64,000 nucleotides of DNA from a bacterium (GTDB lineage Bacteria > Zhuqueibacterota > Zhuqueibacteria > Residuimicrobiales > Oceaniaggregativiventaceae): assembly GCA_029565675.1 (NCBI GenBank), contig JAKQNP010000004.1:62001-126000 (forward strand), given 5' to 3'. This document shows positions 53,324-60,902 of the stretch, piece after piece (the first letter of the stretch is position 1; the number at the start of each line of letters is the position of its first letter). Made by a program: the position numbers and the translations under genes. The notes under the pieces are model-generated. The model saw only the letters and a list, made by a program, of their open reading frames with translations. It was not told the DNA's origin and ran no database searches.

Positions 53324-55000
53324 TCAAGCCGGGCGATAAACTGCTTTGACGGCTGCAATTTCTTTGCGTTTTTGTTCCACCGACCATCCCAGCTCTGCCG
53401 CCATAATCTGGGCACAGGCTTCAACCACCGAGTCGCCTGGATAGCCAGCCGAACCCAGTTCCGTGCGGCGCAGGATCAGATCAGCCAGATGAACAGCCAT
53501 CTCCTCGCGCACCGCAAAAATCACTTCTGCCTGCAACACCGGCGTCGATGCAGCCAAACACTCCAAAGCACAAGTATCGCCGTTTGCCATCTGCAAAACT
53601 TTCGTATAGCAGGAACCATACGTGTTGACCAGGTGACGGGTGATGTCGGGCAGAAACCGGGCGCTTTGTTGATTGATCTGGGTTTCCATGTAATCGTTGA
53701 AACGATCGATTTCGCCTCCCCACAGTCGGGTTGTGCGACTGGCAGAGCGACTCATTCTGCGCCCAAGTTTAGGCATGACCTGCCGCATGGCGCTCTCGGC
53801 AACCCCGCGCGCTGTGGTATATTTGACACTCAGAACACCGATCAATCCCTCCAGACCATGCTCCCGGCCATAATCGAGCAGCCGAAAATGCTTTTCCAAC
53901 TGCACATCGCCGGTTTTGGCATTGGTACCCGCCATCGGCAACAAACCGCCATAGAAAAAGGTCACTTCTTCTCTCGCGATTTTTGCTTTCGGCATCGCGG
54001 CGTTCACCTCTTCGAGAAACGCAAGAATGTCCTCTTCAGTGACCCGATAATCCTGCGCTTCACCGGCAAAAGGCCGATGATCGGTGCCGACCAGTGTATA
54101 CCCCCGCCAGGGCGACAGAAACAACAGGCGCGATCCTTTGTTGAAGACAGCATCCGCATCGCGAAACACTTTCTTGCTCGGCACCCCAAAAGCATAGTGC
54201 TCAGTTAACCGCCGATTGACCACCAGGTTCAAGGCGGTCGAAAGGGCAACACGGGGAATGGATCCGTTCGACGTGGCGCGTTGGACGAGATGGTTGATCC
54301 ATGGGCCGGTTGCGCTCAGGGTCACACGCGCGCGAATCGACAGGCGCTCGCCGCTCAAATGATCGACCGCTTCCACCCCGACGACCCGGTTGTTATCGAC
54401 AAGCAAATCGGTTGCTTCGATATAATTGCACACCACAGCGCCGCGCTCTGCGCCGGAGTGGATAAAAGAGAGCAACAAGCGCTCCGAATTGAACATCTGT
54501 GCGTCTGTCCACAGCGCCCCGCCGTTCAAATTGGGAATATCGAAATAGGGAAAAAGATCGGCCACGCGTTTCTTCGACAATATTTTTCCGGCCGGCAGAT
54601 GCTTTTCCGGATCATTAAGCCGGTTGCGATCGAAGCCGATCAGATCGTTTAACAACAAGCCGATGCGCATCACTTCCGGGCCCTTGATCATATGCCCATA
54701 GGTGGGCATGATGCAGGACAAGGGATGGATTTGATGCGGTGCAATAGCGCTGAGGACTCTTCTTTCAACAATCGATTCACGAGTGCGGGCAAGATCCAAA
54801 TGTTGCAGATAGCGCAAGCCGCCGTGAATGGTTTTCAGGCTGTTGGCAGAGGTTGCGGAAGCAAAATCGTTCTTTTCGATTAAAGCCACTCGCAAACCTT
54901 GCAAAACCGCTTCCCAGGCGATAGTGGCGCCATAGATTCCGCCGCCGATCACCAGGACATCGAATTCCGTCTGAGCAAGAGCATTTGGATTGCGTTTCAT
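53324..55000 (-). CDS. GlpD/GlpA-like FAD-dependent glycerol-3-phosphate dehydrogenase family
   Basis: 558 residues from ATG 55000 (GAGG three bases upstream); a TTG at 55015 is the alternative. VLVIGGGIYGATIAWEAVLQ binds FAD, LKTIHGGLRYLQHLDLARTR matches the GlpD substrate/FAD region, LSATGPWINHLV and FLSPWRGYTLVGTDHRPF follow, and the C-terminal helical domain is present. Canonical role: oxidation of glycerol 3-phosphate to dihydroxyacetone phosphate at the inner membrane. Inside a glycan operon, between the asparagine-synthase-like and methyltransferase genes, it may oxidise a different polyol or sugar phosphate. No iron-sulfur motif was seen. Confidence 0.85.
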   Translation of the reverse strand: MKRNPNALAQTEFDVLVIGGGIYGATIAWEAVLQGLRVALIEKNDFASATSANSLKTIHGGLRYLQHLDLARTRESIVERRVLSAIAPHQIHPLSCIMPTYGHMIKGPEVMRIGLLLNDLIGFDRNRLNDPEKHLPAGKILSKKRVADLFPYFDIPNLNGGALWTDAQMFNSERLLLSFIHSGAERGAVVCNYIEATDLLVDNNRVVGVEAVDHLSGERLSIRARVTLSATGPWINHLVQRATSNGSIPRVALSTALNLVVNRRLTEHYAFGVPSKKVFRDADAVFNKGSRLLFLSPWRGYTLVGTDHRPFAGEAQDYRVTEEDILAFLEEVNAAMPKAKIAREEVTFFYGGLLPMAGTNAKTGDVQLEKHFRLLDYGREHGLEGLIGVLSVKYTTARGVAESAMRQVMPKLGRRMSRSASRTTRLWGGEIDRFNDYMETQINQQSARFLPDITRHLVNTYGSCYTKVLQMANGDTCALECLAASTPVLQAEVIFAVREEMAVHLADLILRRTELGSAGYPGDSVVEACAQIMAAELGWSVEQKRKEIAAVKAVYRPA

Positions 55001-55023
55001 ATTCCTCGCCGTCAAGATTAAAC

Positions 55024-55062
55024 AGGGCTGAGTGCTGTCCGGCCGTCAAACTGGACAGCCCT
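55024..55062 (-). other. Intercistronic hairpin with two mutually exclusive stems
   Basis: Directly after the asparagine-synthase-like stop the minus strand can fold GCTGTCC (55059-55053) with GGACAGC (55040-55034), or AGGGCTG (55062-55056) with CAGCCCT (55030-55024). The two stems compete for the same 5' arm. It lies just upstream of the GlpD-like start. Without a U-tract it is not a clean terminator; an attenuator or RNA stability element is possible. Confidence 0.42.
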
Positions 55063-55063
55063 T

Positions 55064-56947
55064 TCAGGACTGCAGTGTCTGTTGCCACCAGAGTTGAAAG
55101 ACCATAAGTGCCCACAATCGATGGCTGTGATTTTCTCTGCCCTGTAAATGTTCGTGAATCAACGACTGCACCGTGTTGCTGTCAAAAAAGCCGCTTTTCT
55201 TGATGCTGGCGGGCGACAGGGCATCCAACATCATCGGTTTCAATTCTTTTTTCATCCAATTTTTGATCGGAATGCTAAAGCCCTCTTTGTTCCGTTGGAT
55301 GATTTCAATCGGCAAAATGTCTGTCATGGCACGCTTGAGCAGATACTTGCTGGTTTTGCCCCGCAGGCGCAGGTGGCTGGGGACGGTCGCGGCAAATTCC
55401 ACAAAGCGGTAATCGAGAAACGGCACCCGTGCTTCCAAAGAGGTTGCCATACTCATCCGATCGACCTTGACGAGGATATCGTCGACAAGATAGGTGTGAA
55501 TATCGACATACTGCTGCTGATCGAGCGGATCGTTCGAATTGCAGGAGGCAAACTGCTCGAGCATCAGATCGTGGGCGTCAAAATCGCCCAGATCGCGCAG
55601 AAAATCGGAGCTGTAAAGGCGCTGTTTCTCTGCATTCTGCAGAAAAATCATCCAGCGCACATGCTGCAGATCAGCTGGGAGGCGTGCTCCTTCGGCAAAG
55701 CGTTTGATTCGGTTGCGCAAACCCTTCTTTTTTTCGCTCGGGCGCAGTTGGCCGGCAATCGCTGCCAGGCAATTTGTGCGCAAAAACCTGGGCAGACAGC
55801 TGAACTTTCTTGCCAATCTATCGGCGATATACGTATCATAGCCGGCGAACAATTCGTCTCCACCATCGCCTGACAGAACCACCTTCACATGGCGCCGGGC
55901 CATCTCGGAAACCAGAAAAGTCGGAAAAATGGAAAAATCGCCCAGAGGTTCATCCAGATGATGGATCAACTTGGCGGTCAAATCGACTATGTCCGGATTG
56001 ATAAATTCTTCGTGATGCTCAGTGGCAAAGACTTGTGCAACACGCCGGGCATAGGGCAACTCGTTATAGGTTTTGTCGGCAAAACCGATTGAGAACGTCT
56101 TCACACCATTGTTGCTGCTCCGGCTCATCAAAGCGACAACCGAGCTGGAATCGAGACCGCCGCTCAGAAACGCACCCAACGGCACATCGCTCATCAAGCG
56201 GATTTTGACTGCATCCGTCAGCAGCGCAACAAACTGTTCGGCAAGTTGTCCCTCACTCTCTTCTGAGGCCTGAAACGAGAGATGCCAATAGGGACGGATC
56301 GTGATCTTGCCGCGCTCATAGATCAGATAGTGGGCCGGTAAAAGTTTGTGAATATCCTGAAAAATACTGTATGAACGTGGAATGTACTCAAATGTTAAAA
56401 AAGTATCAAGGCTTTTTCGGTCGATATTTCTCGGCACATCGCGCTGCTGCAAAATCGATTTGAGTTCCGAGGCGAAAATCAGCTGTTCACCATCTTGATA
56501 ATAATACAGCGGTTTGATGCCAATGCGGTCGCGCGCCACAAACAGCAATTCCTTGCGGCTGTCCCAAATCGCGAAAGCAAACATGCCGTTCAACTTGCGC
56601 GGACATTCCTCGCCGTATTCCTCATAGGCATGCAGGATCGTTTCCGTGTCGGTACGCGTCCGGTAGTTATGGCCGCGGGCTATCAATTGGGTGCGCAATT
56701 CGGCGTGGTTATAGATTTCACCGTTAAAGACAATGGCCAGGGAGCGATCTTCATTGTAAATCGGCTGGCTGCCGGAAACAAGGTCGATGATGCTCAGACG
56801 GCGCATCGCCAATCCCACACCTTCAGCGAGGTGATAGCCGGCGTCATCCGGGCCGCGATGGCGCATGGCATCGTTCATCCGCTGCAGCGCATCGCCATCA
56901 ACCGGCTTTTGGCGATCGCGATATACCATTCCGCATATTCCGCACAT
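55064..56947 (-). CDS. Glutamine-hydrolysing asparagine synthase family protein (AsnB-like)
   Basis: 627 residues. MCGICGMVYRDRQKPVDG places the nucleophile Cys at position 2 after Met removal. RHRGPDDAGYHLAEGVGLAM, IVFNGEIYNHAELR and GMFAFAIWDSRKELLFVARD form the glutaminase domain; DVPLGAFLSGGLDSSSVVAL is the ATP pyrophosphatase loop (SGGLDSS) of the synthase domain. In envelope clusters such proteins (WbpS/exosortase-associated type) often amidate uronic acids instead of making asparagine. Starts directly after the GT4 stop (TAG ATG). A UDP-GlcA epimerase-like gene upstream (59873) supports a uronic-acid substrate, as inference. Confidence 0.92.
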   Translation of the reverse strand: MCGICGMVYRDRQKPVDGDALQRMNDAMRHRGPDDAGYHLAEGVGLAMRRLSIIDLVSGSQPIYNEDRSLAIVFNGEIYNHAELRTQLIARGHNYRTRTDTETILHAYEEYGEECPRKLNGMFAFAIWDSRKELLFVARDRIGIKPLYYYQDGEQLIFASELKSILQQRDVPRNIDRKSLDTFLTFEYIPRSYSIFQDIHKLLPAHYLIYERGKITIRPYWHLSFQASEESEGQLAEQFVALLTDAVKIRLMSDVPLGAFLSGGLDSSSVVALMSRSSNNGVKTFSIGFADKTYNELPYARRVAQVFATEHHEEFINPDIVDLTAKLIHHLDEPLGDFSIFPTFLVSEMARRHVKVVLSGDGGDELFAGYDTYIADRLARKFSCLPRFLRTNCLAAIAGQLRPSEKKKGLRNRIKRFAEGARLPADLQHVRWMIFLQNAEKQRLYSSDFLRDLGDFDAHDLMLEQFASCNSNDPLDQQQYVDIHTYLVDDILVKVDRMSMATSLEARVPFLDYRFVEFAATVPSHLRLRGKTSKYLLKRAMTDILPIEIIQRNKEGFSIPIKNWMKKELKPMMLDALSPASIKKSGFFDSNTVQSLIHEHLQGRENHSHRLWALMVFQLWWQQTLQS

Positions 56948-58171
56948 CTATCGGGCCGTCCCAACCGCTTGTTCGATGATCCATTCGACATTCTTTAGAT
57001 AGTTGGTATAGCTGTATTGTTCATCCGCCAGCGCTTTGGCGGCAGCCGCCAAAGTCCGGCCTTTTTCCGGGTTGCGCAGCAATTCCGCAATGCCCTGCGC
57101 AAAAGCCTCGGAAGTCAAGTCGGTCAAAACCGCGACTTTAGGATTCAACACCTGCGTGTGGGTGATATGATTCGTCGCCACGATCGGCCGGCCCGAGCGC
57201 AGATAGGAATAGATCTTCAGGGGCGAGTTGTTGCCCGCCAGTCTGGGCGAGACCAGGATCTCGGCGATATCGATCAATCCAGGGATAAACTGCGGCGACA
57301 TAAACCCGGTAAAGGTAAAAAGGGAATCCAAACCTTTGCGCTGCACCACTCCCTGATATCTGCGGACCTGTTCCTCGCCGCCGCCAACCAATAAAAAGTG
57401 CAAATCGCGTGCGACTTTTTGCCGCACCAGATGTTCCGCGCTGTCGATCAGCAGATCAATCCCCTGATAGGCCTCGAAAGTGCCATAATAGAGCACCACG
57501 CGTTTGCCTTCCAGCCCGAACCGCATCTGCAGATTTTGCCGGTCTTTGTCGGTGACTGGAAAGATCATGCTGTTGTCTGCAACATTCTCGATCATCACGC
57601 TCGTCTTTTGTGGATAGTGCTCCTTGACGTAGCGCTGCAATTCCGGACAGATGGTGATCATTGCGTTGGCATTCATGATCGCGCGCTTTTCCAGGCGCGC
57701 AAAGAGCGATTTGAGCAGCTTCGAGCGGGTGAATCTGAAATTGTCGAGTTGCTGCGGCAAAGACGAATGCATGTCGTAGAGATGGGGAATCTTGAACCGG
57801 CGGGAAAGATTGACTCCCCAGAAGCTTGCCTCCTCATGGGTGTGGAGCAAATCATATTGCCCTTGCTTGAGCATTTTTCTGCTGCACCGCCAAAGTCCAA
57901 CGTCGAGAAAAAGCTTGGCTTTCGAAGGCCCAATTTTGATTTGCTTGACTCCCGGCAGTTTTGCACTGCGAAAGATGGACAGGTTCTGGATCGAAATATC
58001 TTCTCCATAGCCGTAGGTCACCAGGTCGATGTGATGACCCAACATCGACAAAGCCTTGATGCGATGGAGAACGCTGAACGGGGTGCCGCGCGGTGAAAAA
58101 AACGGCTGCGGTGCGATCATCAGAATTCGCAATGAGCGATTGGGTTGCTTTGGGTCGGGTCTGGGGACCAT
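56948..58171 (-). CDS. GT4 family glycosyltransferase
   Basis: 407 residues, AAGGA just before the ATG. ILMIAPQPFFSPRGTPFSVL is the typical GT4 start of exopolysaccharide transferases. DLLHTHEEASFWGVNLSRR, VLYYGTFEAYQGIDLLIDS and NNSPLKIYSYLRSGRPIVA in the donor domain; the second Glu position is Ser, as in the KIYSYLRSG subgroup. Its stop touches the AsnB-like start. The 207-bp gap upstream (58172-58378) has no gene or clear signal. Confidence 0.89.
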   Translation of the reverse strand: MVPRPDPKQPNRSLRILMIAPQPFFSPRGTPFSVLHRIKALSMLGHHIDLVTYGYGEDISIQNLSIFRSAKLPGVKQIKIGPSKAKLFLDVGLWRCSRKMLKQGQYDLLHTHEEASFWGVNLSRRFKIPHLYDMHSSLPQQLDNFRFTRSKLLKSLFARLEKRAIMNANAMITICPELQRYVKEHYPQKTSVMIENVADNSMIFPVTDKDRQNLQMRFGLEGKRVVLYYGTFEAYQGIDLLIDSAEHLVRQKVARDLHFLLVGGGEEQVRRYQGVVQRKGLDSLFTFTGFMSPQFIPGLIDIAEILVSPRLAGNNSPLKIYSYLRSGRPIVATNHITHTQVLNPKVAVLTDLTSEAFAQGIAELLRNPEKGRTLAAAAKALADEQYSYTNYLKNVEWIIEQAVGTAR

Positions 58172-58378
58172 CTTTCCTTACCTCGGTCAAAATGAAATCT
58201 CAATGTTTGCCGACCGTTCTTTCGCCGGCCTTCACCTAAAATCCAGATGAATTGTGGCTTCCGCTGCCGTCATTGTTCGGCGCAGAGCTGTCTGATCTTT
58301 CCAAACCAGTTCGTTTCGTCGAAATGACCAGGAACCCCGACCACAAGCGACAGCCAGCGATCCGGCAAATGGCCGCGT

Positions 58379-59836
58379 TCACTCGGCGCCGTACCCGGTC
58401 AGAACAACAAAAAATGTTTTGCAGAGAATTTGCAGATCCAGCGTCAACGACCAGTTGTCGATGTATTCCATATCCATGCGCATCCATTGGTCGAAACCGA
58501 TCTTGTTGCGACCGCTGACTTGCCAAATACAGGTAATACCGGGCTTGAGACTCAGACGGCGGCGCTGCCAGATCTGATAGTGTTCCACTTCTTGCGGAAG
58601 CGGCGGCCGCGGGCCGACAATGCTCATATCACCCTTGAGGACATTGAAAAATTGCGGCAATTCGTCGATGCTGGTTTTGCGCAACAGCGCACCGATCGAA
58701 GTGATGCGGGGATCACGCTTGATCTTGAATACCGGACCATCCATTTCATTCGAATCCAACAGCTGGGCTTTTTGTTCCTCGGCGTTGACAACCATCGAGC
58801 GAAATTTCAACAAGGTGAATTTACGGCCGTTCAGTCCGGCGCGGGTTTGTTTGAACAATACCGGTCCGCGTGATGTCAATTTGATTCCGATCGCCACCAG
58901 CAGTATGAGGGGTGAAAAAAACAACAAAAATAGAGCAGAGACAAAAATATCGATCAACCGTTTAAAGAACAACTGCCATTCCTTGGCGCGAAAAGCTTCA
59001 AATTCGAGCAGTGGAAAACCATTAAAATCGGTCTGTTGCGTCTGTGCGATCCGCAGGTTGTACAGATCGAGCGATATCGAAGTGGAGATGCCGACTTCTT
59101 CACAGGCCAAAATAGCTTCCTCGATGCGGTGCAACCAGAGACGTGGCACCACAAAAATAACCCGGTCGATCACCAGATGATTGATCAAAAACGGAATATC
59201 TTGAATTCGGCCGATCACTCGATAGCCATCCACCTCTTTGCCGTAAAGATTGCGTTCATCATCGATCAGACCAATAACCCGCAAGCCCCAGTTGGAATGC
59301 AATTTAATGGCGCGGATAAACTCGCGCGCCCGCTGGCCGGTTCCGACGATCAACAAATTTTCTTGATTGTAACCCTTGCTGTGGGCAAAATTCAGCAAGC
59401 GAAACAACAACCATTTGACGACCACCAGAGCGATAAAAGCGGTGATGGTATAGGTGGTAAAGAACAGACGGCTGGCCAAATCAATCCGCAGCAAAAAGAC
59501 AAAACTTCCCGAAGCCACCGCAGCCCAAATGCTCGAGACCAGGATCAGATAGGACAACTTGCGAAAAGAAAGCGTTCGGTAGCGCCGATAGACCCCGTTC
59601 AGCGACAGAAGGGTCACCCAAATGATCGGAAAACCGACCAGCATCAACCAATAATTGGAAATGAAATAGATCAGGCCGGAAAAGGTCGGGCCGATCGCAT
59701 ACGCTTTAATGCTCAGAGAGGTAACCGAGCGTATCAATTCGTCCAAAAAATAGGCCAAGCAGAACGCAAAAGCCAACACAGCGATGTCGACTGCTTTCAT
59801 GATTTGACCGATAAATCGCTCTCGTTCGGAAAGCAT
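58379..59836 (-). CDS. Polyprenyl-phosphate sugar-1-phosphate transferase (WbaP/WcaJ-like initiating enzyme)
   Basis: 485 residues. Four N-terminal helices, then a Rossmann-like CoA-binding domain (LLIVGTGQRAREFIRAIKLH) and the catalytic bacterial-sugar-transferase domain (about 285-485): FFKRLIDIFVSALFLLFFSP (re-entrant helix), LKFRSMVVNAEEQK, KTSIDELPQFFNVLKGDMS with the Asp-Glu pair, and IVGPRPPLPQEVEHY. Transfers sugar 1-phosphate from a UDP-sugar to undecaprenyl phosphate, starting repeat-unit assembly. Forms one cluster with the SDR, Wzc and Wza genes upstream. Confidence 0.94.
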   Translation of the reverse strand: MLSERERFIGQIMKAVDIAVLAFAFCLAYFLDELIRSVTSLSIKAYAIGPTFSGLIYFISNYWLMLVGFPIIWVTLLSLNGVYRRYRTLSFRKLSYLILVSSIWAAVASGSFVFLLRIDLASRLFFTTYTITAFIALVVVKWLLFRLLNFAHSKGYNQENLLIVGTGQRAREFIRAIKLHSNWGLRVIGLIDDERNLYGKEVDGYRVIGRIQDIPFLINHLVIDRVIFVVPRLWLHRIEEAILACEEVGISTSISLDLYNLRIAQTQQTDFNGFPLLEFEAFRAKEWQLFFKRLIDIFVSALFLLFFSPLILLVAIGIKLTSRGPVLFKQTRAGLNGRKFTLLKFRSMVVNAEEQKAQLLDSNEMDGPVFKIKRDPRITSIGALLRKTSIDELPQFFNVLKGDMSIVGPRPPLPQEVEHYQIWQRRRLSLKPGITCIWQVSGRNKIGFDQWMRMDMEYIDNWSLTLDLQILCKTFFVVLTGYGAE

Positions 59837-59872
59837 CGCGTCTTCTCTTGTTGCGTGATCAGGACAATCTAA

Positions 59873-60826
59873 TCAGCGGTTCAGAGTTTGCAGAAACCAG
59901 TTTACGAATTGAATAATACCGACCTCAAGGGGAGTTTGCGGATGATAATCCAATTCATCCCGAGCTCGGGTGATATCGGCGTAAGTCACTGCGACATCGC
60001 CGGGCTGTTCGGGTTGGAAATCGAGATTCGCTTTTTTCTGCAGTTGCTTCTCCAGCAGATGAATCAGCGAGAGCAAATCAATGGTTTGCGATTCGCCCAG
60101 ATTGTAGATGCGATATCCCTGGCAACGATCGATTGCGGCGACCAGGCCCTGAATCACATCATCCACATAGGTGAAATCCCGCCGCATTTGGCCGGTGCCG
60201 AAAACGGGCAGGGGTTTTCCTGCATGGATCAAACGCGTAAACTTGTGAATCGCCATGTCCGGCCGTTGTCTGGGGCCATAAACCGTAAAAAACCGCAAAC
60301 AGGTGACCGAAAGTTGATAGAGATGGTGATAAGTATAGCTGACCAGTTCAGTGGCCTTTTTGGTGGCTGCATAAGGCGAAATCGGATTGTCGACCGGATC
60401 GTCTTCATGGAAAGGCACCTTCTTGTTGTTGCCATAGACCGAAGAGGACGAGGCGACAATAAAACGATCGATGTTGTGCAAACGACACTGCTCGAGCAGA
60501 TTGAGCGTGCCCTGCACATTGACCCGCTCATAGAGCAGGGGGTCCTGGATCGACGGCCTCACCCCGGCCCGGGCGGCCAGATGCACCACTTTTGTGTACC
60601 CATTTTTTGCGAACAGCTCTTTGAGCAATGCAACATCCAGAATATCGCCCTCGATCAGCCGAAAACCATCCCATTGCCGGGCTTGCTCGAGGTTCAAACG
60701 TTTGATGCGCGGCTCGTAATAATCGTTGAAATTATCCAGACAATCGACTGAATCGCCGCGCGCGAGCAAATGCTCGGTCAGGTGCGATCCGATAAAACCA
60801 GCTCCGCCTGTGACCAAAATCTTCAT
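59873..60826 (-). CDS. UDP-glucuronate 4-epimerase-like NAD-dependent SDR
   Basis: 317 residues. MKILVTGGAGFIGSHLTEHL, then CLDNFNDYYEPRIKRLN, the NDYY-x-x-x-x-KRLN block typical of UDP-glucuronate 4-epimerases. VASSSSVYGNNKKVPFHEDD and PVDNPISPYAATKKATEL supply the Ser and YxxxK active site. RFFTVYGPRQRPDMAIHKF follows. Would interconvert UDP-glucuronate and UDP-galacturonate. With the AsnB-like amidotransferase this suggests galacturonic acid or its amide in the glycan (inference). Confidence 0.9.
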   Translation of the reverse strand: MKILVTGGAGFIGSHLTEHLLARGDSVDCLDNFNDYYEPRIKRLNLEQARQWDGFRLIEGDILDVALLKELFAKNGYTKVVHLAARAGVRPSIQDPLLYERVNVQGTLNLLEQCRLHNIDRFIVASSSSVYGNNKKVPFHEDDPVDNPISPYAATKKATELVSYTYHHLYQLSVTCLRFFTVYGPRQRPDMAIHKFTRLIHAGKPLPVFGTGQMRRDFTYVDDVIQGLVAAIDRCQGYRIYNLGESQTIDLLSLIHLLEKQLQKKANLDFQPEQPGDVAVTYADITRARDELDYHPQTPLEVGIIQFVNWFLQTLNR

Positions 60827-60849
60827 GGTGCTCCCTGCTTTGCGATGGA

Positions 60850-60881
60850 ACCGACTCGCTCTGTTTCGCCAACGAGTCGGT
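60850..60881 (-). other. Intercistronic hairpin between wzc-like and epimerase genes
   Basis: ACCGACTCG (60850-60858) and CGAGTCGGT (60873-60881) pair perfectly over nine bases with a 14-base loop. On the minus strand it is followed by TTCCATCGC, no U-run, so it more likely protects or attenuates the message between the polymerisation-control and assembly genes than terminates it. Confidence 0.42.
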
Positions 60882-60902
60882 CGGTTGGCAAAACGCTCCG
60901 AC

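Noticed and set aside
45872-54208. Plus-strand frames of about 524 codons at 45872-47446 and 52634-54208
   Set aside because: Each overlaps several minus-strand genes with clear family motifs, and the translated text shows no domain signal.
58172-58378. Hidden gene or promoter in the gap after the sugar-phosphate transferase
   Set aside because: No frame with start, ribosome site and protein-like composition, and no convincing hairpin or promoter; the short TTTCG-CGAAA dyad is too small to support.
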